Positions 1 through 5,716 of a DNA stretch of 5,957 bases are shown here, in pieces (position 1 is the first letter of the stretch; each line of letters starts with the position of its first letter). The notes under the pieces are model-generated. The model made no database searches and had not been told where the DNA came from. It saw only the letters and a program-made list of their open reading frames with translations. The DNA lies in the NCBI GenBank assembly GCA_027063545.1, contig JAMORN010000162.1, positions 1 through 5,957 on the forward strand, given 5' to 3'. The position numbers and the translations under genes are program-made. The stretch comes from JAMORN01 sp027063545 [NCBI: bacterium] (lineage in GTDB: Bacteria > JAMORN01).

Positions 1-365
1 TTAAATCATATAAAAAAGAATACAAAGATGGAGAACAAAAAAGGGATTTTATTTATGTAAAAGATGTAGCAAAGGTTATTCTATTTTTTTTAGAAAATAT
101 AGAAAAAAATGGACTTTTTAATGTAGGTACATCCCAAGCAAGAAGCTGGAATGAATTAGCAAAGGTTATATTTGAAACTTTGAATATACCAATTAATATA
201 GAATATATAGATATGCCCGAAGACATCAAAAAAAATTATCAATATTTTACACAGGCAAATATCAATAAACTCAGAGAAGCTGGATATATAGACGAGTTTA
301 CTCCAATAGAAGAAGGTGTAAAAGAATATATAAATAATTATCTAGAAAAAAAAGAGTACATATAA
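1..365 (+). CDS. hldD: ADP-L-glycero-D-manno-heptose 6-epimerase, C-terminal part (5' end outside window)
   Basis: The open frame runs in from the left edge (first whole codon at base 3) and ends at TAA 363-365, giving about 120 C-terminal residues. HldD is an NADP-dependent short-chain dehydrogenase/reductase that epimerises ADP-D-glycero-D-manno-heptose to the L-glycero form, the precursor of LPS inner-core heptose, in the cytoplasm. The visible part carries the family's C-terminal signature as I recall it: DGEQKRDFIYVKDVA, then GLFNVGTSQARSW, then the segment with YIDMPEDIKKNYQYFTQA and N-LREAGY, ending with an E-GVKEYINNYL helix. This order matches E. coli HldD closely, especially the 'Y-QYFTQA' and 'LR-AGY' blocks, which ordinary UDP-glucose 4-epimerases lack. 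The N-terminal Rossmann glycine motif and the catalytic YxxxK lie outside the window. The gene sits 17 bases upstream of a glycosyltransferase on the same strand and probably shares its transcript. Confidence 0.85.
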   Translation, partial: KSYKKEYKDGEQKRDFIYVKDVAKVILFFLENIEKNGLFNVGTSQARSWNELAKVIFETLNIPINIEYIDMPEDIKKNYQYFTQANINKLREAGYIDEFTPIEEGVKEYINNYLEKKEYI

Positions 366-370
366 TAAAA

Positions 371-376
371 AGGAGG
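371..376 (+). promoter_or_regulatory. Ribosome binding site of the GT-A glycosyltransferase gene
   Basis: AGGAGG lies six bases before the ATG at 383 and is a full Shine-Dalgarno match. It favours this ATG over the in-frame ATG at 392, which would be 15 bases away. Confidence 0.8.
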
Positions 377-382
377 CTAAAA

Positions 383-1828
383 ATGTTAATAATGTATAAA
401 ATTGATGAAACCCCTAAAGAAGGAGAAATTAGTTTTATTATAAATAAAATTAAGGCTAATTTTATAATAGGGCATCCTACATATAATAATCAAGATAATA
501 TTGGATCCTTAATAGAGAAAGATATTAAAGGTATATTAAAATATATAAAAGAAAATTCTCTTATAATAATTAGTGATGGAACTAAAACTATAGAAAATGA
601 TGATAAAAGTGTTTTTGAGGCTATAGAGAAAATTTTTCCTATTTTAAAAGAAAAATATGAACAGAATTTAAATAATTTAAATATTGATGTGGCTATCTTG
701 GTTAGTATGTATGATGGATATATGGGGAATAGAATTCCGGGTAAAGGGTCTGCTTTAAAACTAATATACAGTGAAGTATACAACTCAAATTTCGGAGAAT
801 TTCTAACCCTTTTAGATGGAGATTTAAGAAATGATGTTAATGAATGGATTGGAGTTTATAAAAAGATCATAGAATATCATAAAGAGAATTTTGGTGATAA
901 GCCTTTATTTGTTACAGCAAAATATGCTCGTCATTTTGTTGATGCCTCTTTAACAAGATTTATTGTTTCTCCTTTAACAACTGGTTTTGGTATGTTTGTT
1001 CCTGGAGGAATATCAGGAGATATATTTTTAAATAAAAAGGCAGTGGAAAATGAAATAAAGGCTAAATGGTCTGAAAATAGATATAAATATGGGACTGATA
1101 TATCAACTACAATTGATAATATTGTAAATGGTACAATAATATATGAGGCTTATTTAGGTGCCAAACTACATGATATAACCGATGAAGCAAAACTTGCAAT
1201 AATGCCAAGAGAAGTAATTGGTGCAATTTTAGAAAAATTTATAGAAAAAGAAAAGGAAAATGGTATTATATCTAAGATAAAACAAGAAAAACTTGAGTTA
1301 AAATTTCCAATAATATTTGATTCTTCAAAAACAGGTATAGATTTTATTGATCCAGGTTATACAGATGTATTCAATATTGATGTAAAGACAACTAATTTAA
1401 TTGAAAAATTTATAGACTACAAAAACTCCATAGAAAAGGTATTTGGCACAAGCTTTGCAAAAGAAATAGAAAAAAGAGTTGAAAAGTTAAAAGAAAATTA
1501 TAAAAATGAAAATAACAAGATTTTATTCCTAGATATAAACAGAGATCTTTGGATAGATATATTAAATAAAGCTTTAAATTATATTTTATCTACAGAGGAC
1601 GTTGAAAATACAAAGACTGCTCTTAGTTATTTGTATACAGCAAGTTTTCTTGAATTTGTAAAAGAAAAACTTGAGTTTTTAAATATAAAAACATATAAAG
1701 AAATAAGAAAAAAACAAAAGAAGTTAGGTGTTCCTAAAGAGATTGCAAAAGAATTCTATGAAAAGGAAGTTGATGAAAAAATTAAAGATATGAGTATAAA
1801 ATTTTATAACCTCTTTATAGGAGGATAA
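383..1828 (+). CDS. GT-A glycosyltransferase, probable glucosyl-3-phosphoglycerate or glucosylglycerate synthase
   Basis: A 481-residue cytoplasmic protein without signal peptide or membrane segments. It has a GT-A layout: a first strand FIIGHPTYNN (27-36), an SDGT turn (64-67), a PGKGSAL donor loop (119-125), and LLDGDLRN with the metal-binding DxD at 145-147. PGGISGD (207-213), YGTDI (236-240) and a late histidine at 263 (LGAKLHD) follow. The same order (PGKG, DAD, GG-E, GID, then a histidine metal ligand) is what I recall of Rhodothermus mannosylglycerate synthase (GT78), and GpgS enzymes (GT81) share the same scheme. The family inference is therefore transfer of a sugar from a nucleotide sugar to D-glycerate or 3-phosphoglycerate. 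The protein is about 100 residues longer than MgS, with a Lys/Glu-rich helical C-terminal region from about 285. The HAD phosphatase two genes downstream argues for the phosphorylated acceptor, as in GpgS. Glucose as donor sugar, and the choice between GpgS and a direct synthase, are not proven. The last codons contain the next gene's ribosome binding site. Confidence 0.68.
   Translation: MLIMYKIDETPKEGEISFIINKIKANFIIGHPTYNNQDNIGSLIEKDIKGILKYIKENSLIIISDGTKTIENDDKSVFEAIEKIFPILKEKYEQNLNNLNIDVAILVSMYDGYMGNRIPGKGSALKLIYSEVYNSNFGEFLTLLDGDLRNDVNEWIGVYKKIIEYHKENFGDKPLFVTAKYARHFVDASLTRFIVSPLTTGFGMFVPGGISGDIFLNKKAVENEIKAKWSENRYKYGTDISTTIDNIVNGTIIYEAYLGAKLHDITDEAKLAIMPREVIGAILEKFIEKEKENGIISKIKQEKLELKFPIIFDSSKTGIDFIDPGYTDVFNIDVKTTNLIEKFIDYKNSIEKVFGTSFAKEIEKRVEKLKENYKNENNKILFLDINRDLWIDILNKALNYILSTEDVENTKTALSYLYTASFLEFVKEKLEFLNIKTYKEIRKKQKKLGVPKEIAKEFYEKEVDEKIKDMSIKFYNLFIGG
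1819..1824 (+). promoter_or_regulatory. Ribosome binding site of the GT4 gene, inside the preceding coding sequence
   Basis: AGGAGG spans the final Ile-Gly-Gly codons of the upstream glycosyltransferase and sits six bases before the ATG at 1831. The stop codon (1826-1828) and the start are only two bases apart, so the two genes are likely translationally coupled. Confidence 0.8.
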
Positions 1829-1830
1829 AA

Positions 1831-3108
1831 ATGTGTTTAAGAATAGGATTTATAAGCACTAGAATTTCTGGTCTTGATGGTGTAAGTTTAGAAACAAAAA
1901 AATGGGTGAAAGTATTGGAAGAATGGGGACATAAGATATTCTATTTTGCAGGTGAGTTGGATACACCTGAAGATGTAAGCTATCTTGTTCCTGAAGCACA
2001 CTTTAAATATCAGGTAAATGAAGAGATTAATCAAGAGATTTTTAATATTCAAAAAAGGCCTAAAAAAACCACAAAAAAAATAGAAGAATTAAAGCAACAT
2101 CTTAAAGAACATCTTGAAAAATTTGTCAAAAAATTTGATATTCAAATGTTAATTGTCGAAAATGCTCTGGCAATTCCGATGCATATACCTTTAGGGCTTG
2201 CTATCACAGAACTTATTGCTGAGACTGGAATACCTACTATTGGGCATCATCATGACTTCTTCTGGGAAAGATCAAGATTTTTAATTAATGCAGTAAATGA
2301 GTACATAGAAATGGCTTTCCCTCCTAATTTACCTTTTATAAGACATGTGGTTATAAACTCTATTGCCCAGCAGGAGCTTGCCGCGAGAAAAGGGGTATCA
2401 TCATTTTTAATTCCTAATGTGATAGATTTTTCTAAGGAACCTCAAGAACCAACACCTGCAGAGAAACAGAGATTCTTAGAATATTTTGGGTTTGAAGAAG
2501 ATGCTATTATATTCTTACAACCAACAAGGGTTGTTGCAAGAAAAGGAATAGAGCATGCAATTCAACTTGTAAGGAAGTTAAATAATCCTAAAATAAAACT
2601 TGTTATTACTCACTCAAAAGGAGATGAAGGGCTTGATTATTATAATTGGTTAATAGAGTATGCAAGAAGTGAGAATATTAATATATACTTTGTTGATGAT
2701 AAATTAAATGTATCTGATAGTGAAAAAGAAAAAGGATATACCTTATGGGATGTCTATCCTTATGCTGACTTTGTTACCTATCCTTCAAGTTTTGAAGGTT
2801 TTGGTAATGCGTTTTTAGAAGCAATTTATTATAAAAAACCTTTATTAGTTAATAGATATCCTATTTACATTACTGATATAGAACCTAAAGGATTTAAAAC
2901 AATAACAATGAATGGATTTTTAACAGAAGACAATATTAAGGAGGTAAAAAGGGTTTTAGAAGATAGTCATTATAAAAAACTTATGGTTGATGAAAACTTT
3001 AAATTAGGAAAGAAATATTTCTCTTTTGATGTTTTAAGAAAAAAATTATTATCTATTTTTATTTCATTCTATGGAGTAATTAATGAAAATGATTTTAAAA
3101 TAGGGTAA
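1831..3108 (+). CDS. GT4-family retaining glycosyltransferase, probable mannosylglucosyl(phospho)glycerate synthase
   Basis: A 425-residue soluble GT-B enzyme. The N-terminal half has IGFISTRISGLDGVSLE (5-21), the glycine-containing first loop of GT4 enzymes, then FYFAGELD (37-44) and an unusual histidine cluster HHHDFFWER (139-147) expected near the acceptor site. The C-terminal nucleotide-sugar domain begins after PNVID (195-199). It has QPTRVVARKGIE (230-241), whose Arg233 and Lys238 are the usual phosphate-binding pair, and an E-x7-E motif (Glu322, Glu330) within PSSFEGFGNAFLEA. The DGVSLE, FYFAGELD and HHHDFFWER blocks resemble GT4 proteins that I associate with mannosylglucosylglycerate synthesis (MggA/MggS), recalled rather than searched. 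The enzyme probably moves mannose from GDP-mannose onto glucosyl-3-phosphoglycerate or glucosylglycerate made by the preceding gene product. Donor and acceptor are inferred from context. A general GT4 sugar transferase for envelope polysaccharide remains possible. The stretch around residues 72-100 is Lys/Glu-rich and probably helical, with A7 and A8 tracts in its codons. Confidence 0.7.
   Translation: MCLRIGFISTRISGLDGVSLETKKWVKVLEEWGHKIFYFAGELDTPEDVSYLVPEAHFKYQVNEEINQEIFNIQKRPKKTTKKIEELKQHLKEHLEKFVKKFDIQMLIVENALAIPMHIPLGLAITELIAETGIPTIGHHHDFFWERSRFLINAVNEYIEMAFPPNLPFIRHVVINSIAQQELAARKGVSSFLIPNVIDFSKEPQEPTPAEKQRFLEYFGFEEDAIIFLQPTRVVARKGIEHAIQLVRKLNNPKIKLVITHSKGDEGLDYYNWLIEYARSENINIYFVDDKLNVSDSEKEKGYTLWDVYPYADFVTYPSSFEGFGNAFLEAIYYKKPLLVNRYPIYITDIEPKGFKTITMNGFLTEDNIKEVKRVLEDSHYKKLMVDENFKLGKKYFSFDVLRKKLLSIFISFYGVINENDFKIG
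3102..3105 (+). promoter_or_regulatory. Weak ribosome binding site of the HAD phosphatase gene
   Basis: AGGG lies just before the TAA of the GT4 gene and eight bases before the ATG at 3114. It is weaker than the AGGAGG sites of the two genes before it, which fits lower expression or translation by coupling across the 5-base gap. Confidence 0.45.
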
Positions 3109-3113
3109 AATAA

Positions 3114-3956
3114 ATGAGGATAAAAGCGCTAATATTTGATATATATGGAACAATACTAATACCCTTTGATCCAAAGGCTAAGACAATCTCTGATCCTGGA
3201 AAAACTAAAAATATAGATAATGGATTAAAAAAATTATTAGAAATTCTAAAAGAAGAGTTTAAGATACATTTGAATGATTCTGAACAATACATTAGCTATC
3301 TTAAAGAAAAATATTTTAAACTAATAGAGTTTCTTCAAAACAAATCTAAAGAAAAGAAAAAAGAGATTGTATCTCCAGAGATTATAATTGAAGAGTTATG
3401 GAAAATATTATTAAAAGAAGAGTTCAATCTTAATATTAGTTTAGATAAACTTTCTGAAATTGCTCTTTTGGTTGAAAAAGAGGCAAATCCTACTATTATT
3501 GAGAGAGACACATATAAAACTCTAATATGGTTAAAAAATGATTTAAAAAATAAAGGAGTAAAAATTGGAGTGTTATCAAATGCCCAAAGTTATACTCCTA
3601 AAATAATTGAAGAAAATCTTTTTAAATATTCCTCTAAAAAAATTAATTTTTTTGACATATTTGATAAGGATATTTGTCTTTTCTCATATAAACTACTCTG
3701 TTCAAAACCAGATCCTATAGTTTATCATACACTAATAGATAAACTTTCTGAATATAATATTCCTCCAGAAAATACTCTTTTTATTGGCAATGATGGAATA
3801 AATGATATAAAAATACCTAAAGAATTTGGCTTTAAAACCTTATTTATAAATAAAGTTCCTGCAAATATTGATGAAGCCAAAAAATATATGGATTTTGAAG
3901 GAGAGGATATATCTATTTTACTCTCTCTTTATGAGAAAGGTAGCATCACCATATGA
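3114..3956 (+). CDS. HAD-superfamily hydrolase, probable mannosylglucosyl-3-phosphoglycerate phosphatase
   Basis: A 280-residue soluble protein of the haloacid-dehalogenase superfamily. Motif I is FDIYGT with the nucleophile Asp9. Motif II is LSNAQ (Ser155), motif III is SKPDP (Lys198), and motif IV is GNDGIND with Asp227 and Asp231. Residues about 20-130 between motifs I and II form a large mainly helical segment, as expected for a C1-type cap over the active site. Position 11, normally the second Asp of DxD that acts as acid/base in phosphatases, is Tyr. DxYGT variants are common in the superfamily and occur in 2-haloacid dehalogenases. Placed last in a glycosyltransferase cassette, the enzyme most simply removes the phosphate from (mannosyl)glucosyl-3-phosphoglycerate, the role of MggB in Petrotoga. 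That substrate is an inference from context. The last 39 bases overlap the 3' end of the convergent queA, encoding roughly the final dozen residues after LLSL. Confidence 0.7.
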   Translation: MRIKALIFDIYGTILIPFDPKAKTISDPGKTKNIDNGLKKLLEILKEEFKIHLNDSEQYISYLKEKYFKLIEFLQNKSKEKKKEIVSPEIIIEELWKILLKEEFNLNISLDKLSEIALLVEKEANPTIIERDTYKTLIWLKNDLKNKGVKIGVLSNAQSYTPKIIEENLFKYSSKKINFFDIFDKDICLFSYKLLCSKPDPIVYHTLIDKLSEYNIPPENTLFIGNDGINDIKIPKEFGFKTLFINKVPANIDEAKKYMDFEGEDISILLSLYEKGSITI

Positions 3957-4982
3957 ATAGAATCTATATTTTTTTTCTATAGCATGGCTATAAATCTTAT
4001 ACCAATGAGTTTTTTCTTTTGGTATATCAATAGAATCGTCTAAAAAAGCTGCTATAAGCATTAACAAAGTTGATTTAGGAAGATGGAAATTTGTTATAAG
4101 GGCATCTATAGATTCTATTTTATAAGGTGGATATATATAAAGATTTGTATGACCATGGCCATATGAAAAGGTTTTATTTTCCTTATCATATATCGTTTCT
4201 AATGTCCTTACAACTGTTGTCCCTGTTGCTATGATTCTTCTATTTTCCATTTTTGCTTTAGTTAATTTTTTAGCAACATCTTTTGATACAAAATACTCCT
4301 CATAATGCATTCTATGTTTTGTAACATCAGATGTTTTTACTGGTCTAAAAGTTCCAACACCTACATGAAGGGTAATATATAAAATATCTACTCCTTTTTC
4401 TCTTAATCTATGAAGAAGGTCTTCTGTAAAATGGAGCCCTGCTGTTGGAGCAGCTACAGATCCTTCTTTTTGGGCAAAAACTGTTTGATAAAGTATTTTA
4501 TCTTCGTCTTTATCCTTTCTTTTAATATAAGGAGGTAGAGGAACATGGCCTTTTGAATATAGAAGTTCTCTTATATCAAATTCACTATAACATAGCCTTG
4601 TTGCACCTATTGGAGAATCTTTTATTATATTTTTAAAAATAATCTCCTCTCCTGTTTCTAAAATAAACTTTTCTCCAATTTTCATTTTTTTTGTAGGTTT
4701 TCCCATTATCTCAAAATGGTGAGAATCAATGATCTTTAAAACAACAATCTCTGCATCTTTACCATTAATTTTACCTAAAAGCCTTGCTGGATAAACTTTT
4801 GTATTATTCAAAACTAAAATATCACCTTTTTTGAAATAATCTATAATCTCATAAAAAAATCTATCCTCAATAAGATCTTTCTGATAATGATATACTAAAA
4901 GCCTAGAATCTTTTCTCTTTTTTGATGGTTCTTGAGCTATTAAATCCTCTGGTAGATTATAATCAAATAATGAGATCTCCAT
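3918..4982 (-). CDS. queA: S-adenosylmethionine:tRNA ribosyltransferase-isomerase (epoxyqueuosine synthesis)
   Basis: A full-length 354-residue protein. QueA transfers and isomerises the ribosyl moiety of S-adenosylmethionine onto preQ1 at the wobble position (34) of GUN-anticodon tRNAs (Asp, Asn, His, Tyr), giving epoxyqueuosine. The family blocks appear in order: FDYNLPEDLIAQEP (6-19), SRLLV, GDILVLNNTKVYPARLLG (53-70), AAPTAGLHFT (177-186), TLHVGVGTFRPV (204-215), the MHYEEYF segment (225-231), ATGTTVVRTLE (252-262), TNFHLPKSTLLML (297-309) and the closing YRFYSYGDA (339-347). The start fits the family's usual N-terminus (ME-S-FDY-LP), although no Shine-Dalgarno precedes it. The stop is TAA, read on the minus strand at 3920-3918. 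The gene follows a DNA glycosylase gene by 35 bases on the same strand, and its tail overlaps the convergent HAD gene by 39 bases. No missing key residues were noticed. Confidence 0.96.
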   Translation of the reverse strand: MEISLFDYNLPEDLIAQEPSKKRKDSRLLVYHYQKDLIEDRFFYEIIDYFKKGDILVLNNTKVYPARLLGKINGKDAEIVVLKIIDSHHFEIMGKPTKKMKIGEKFILETGEEIIFKNIIKDSPIGATRLCYSEFDIRELLYSKGHVPLPPYIKRKDKDEDKILYQTVFAQKEGSVAAPTAGLHFTEDLLHRLREKGVDILYITLHVGVGTFRPVKTSDVTKHRMHYEEYFVSKDVAKKLTKAKMENRRIIATGTTVVRTLETIYDKENKTFSYGHGHTNLYIYPPYKIESIDALITNFHLPKSTLLMLIAAFLDDSIDIPKEKTHWYKIYSHAIEKKYRFYSYGDATFLIKRE

Positions 4983-4989
4983 AACGCAT

Positions 4990-5011
4990 ATGAAAATAGA
5001 TATATTTTCAT
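4990..5011 (-). repeat. Perfect 9-bp inverted repeat in the glycosylase-queA spacer
   Basis: ATGAAAATA and its exact complement TATTTTCAT are separated by four bases, making a possible hairpin eight bases or so upstream of the queA start. It has only two G-C pairs and is not followed by a T-run in either direction, so it is not a classical terminator. It could be a weak mRNA structure, an operator-like site, or chance in AT-rich DNA. Confidence 0.35.
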
Positions 5012-5021
5012 TCTATTTCAA
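4993..5021 (-). promoter_or_regulatory. Possible internal promoter for queA
   Basis: On the minus strand, TTGAAA (5021-5016, five of six to the -35 consensus) is followed after exactly 17 bases by TATTTT (4998-4993, four of six to the -10 consensus). Transcription would begin around 4986, giving a leader of only a few bases before the ATG. That would agree with the missing Shine-Dalgarno sequence. AT-rich DNA yields such matches easily, so support is weak. Confidence 0.22.
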
Positions 5022-5704
5022 TCTTTTATTAATTTTTTTATCGGGCATTCATTACATTTTGGAGTTCTCTTGGAGCAATAATTTTTCCCAATATTTACAA
5101 ATAGAGCATGATACTCATTATATATTTTCACATCCTCTGGTATACTTAAATAAAATAATTTTGCTATCTCATCATATTCAATTTTATCACTCTCAATCAC
5201 CCCATGTCTTAAAAGAATCCTTTTTGTATAAGCATCTACAACAAAAATAGGTTTTTCAAATGCATATAAAATAATAGAATCTGCTGTTTCTTTTCCTACT
5301 CCCTTTACTGATAAAAGTTTTTCTCTTAAACTCCATTTATCAATACTAACATCAAATTTTCCACCAAACTCTTTTAACATAAATTCAGCAAAATTTTTTA
5401 ACTTCTGAGCTTTTTGATTATAATAACCAGATGGCTTAATAAGTTGCGCAAGATAATCTTTATCTAATTCTAAAATCTTTTTAAAATCTAATAAACCTTC
5501 TCTTTTTAAATTTTCAATCGCCTTTTCAACATTTTTCCATGTAGTATTTTGAGTTAAAATTGCCCCTATAGAAATCTCTTCTTTTGTCTCACCGGGCCAC
5601 CAATATTGAGGCCCTAAATAATCGTATAAGTGTTTATATAATAAAAAAAGATCTTTGGAAGAAAGTTGAGGCTCAACTTTTAAATCCATTTTGCTCATGT
5701 CCAA
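5018..5704 (-). CDS. Endonuclease III-related HhH-GPD DNA glycosylase (COG2231/MagIII type)
   Basis: A 228-residue base-excision-repair protein. GPQYWWPGETKEE (31-43) and GAILTQNTTWKNVEKAIENL (47-66) are the signature of the COG2231 branch that includes Helicobacter MagIII, a 3-methyladenine DNA glycosylase. A helix-hairpin-helix follows, LSVKGVGKETA (131-141), and then the catalytic aspartate Asp157 in FVVDAYTKRIL. The residue that is the lyase lysine (Lys120) in E. coli Nth is Glu139 here, so a monofunctional glycosylase without beta-lyase activity is expected. The C-terminus has Cys210, Cys217 and Cys220 spaced like the first three iron-sulfur ligands of endonuclease III, but no fourth cysteine, so a standard [4Fe-4S] cluster is doubtful. 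The start is taken as TTG because AGGG sits six bases upstream. ATG at 5698 is the alternative, losing two residues. The gene begins eight bases after the upstream outer-membrane-like gene. Target base is inferred only from the subfamily. Confidence 0.85.
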   Translation of the reverse strand: MDMSKMDLKVEPQLSSKDLFLLYKHLYDYLGPQYWWPGETKEEISIGAILTQNTTWKNVEKAIENLKREGLLDFKKILELDKDYLAQLIKPSGYYNQKAQKLKNFAEFMLKEFGGKFDVSIDKWSLREKLLSVKGVGKETADSIILYAFEKPIFVVDAYTKRILLRHGVIESDKIEYDEIAKLFYLSIPEDVKIYNEYHALFVNIGKNYCSKRTPKCNECPIKKLIKD

Positions 5705-5710
5705 CTAAAA

Positions 5711-5716
5711 CCCTAA
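5711..5716 (-). promoter_or_regulatory. Probable ribosome binding site deciding the TTG start of the glycosylase gene
   Basis: TTAGGG on the minus strand overlaps the TAG stop of the upstream gene and ends six bases before the TTG at 5704. The ATG at 5698 would be 12 bases away, which makes TTG the better-placed start. Confidence 0.4.

Noticed and set aside
361-366. Perfect TATAAT hexamer just before the GT-A gene, a possible -10 box
   Set aside because: It overlaps the hldD stop codon, has only a poor -35 partner (TTATCT, three of six), and would start transcription inside the ribosome binding site.
490-783. 97-codon open frame on the minus strand
   Set aside because: It lies wholly opposite the GT-A gene, has no ribosome binding site or recognisable motif, and is explained by the AT-rich complement of a real gene.
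3095-3292. 65-codon open frame on the minus strand
   Set aside because: It is antisense to the HAD gene start region, and the hydrophobic translation is typical of the reverse of Lys/Glu-rich coding.
3957-3977. T8 run after a short ATAGA/TCTAT repeat, as a terminator for the plus-strand operon
   Set aside because: The repeat arms are separated by one base and cannot form a stable stem, and the T-run is simply the complement of Lys codons in queA.
4990-5250. 86-codon open frame on the plus strand with a hydrophobic N-terminus
   Set aside because: It is antisense to the glycosylase gene, whose family motifs are clear. The apparent membrane segment is the complement of Lys-rich codons.
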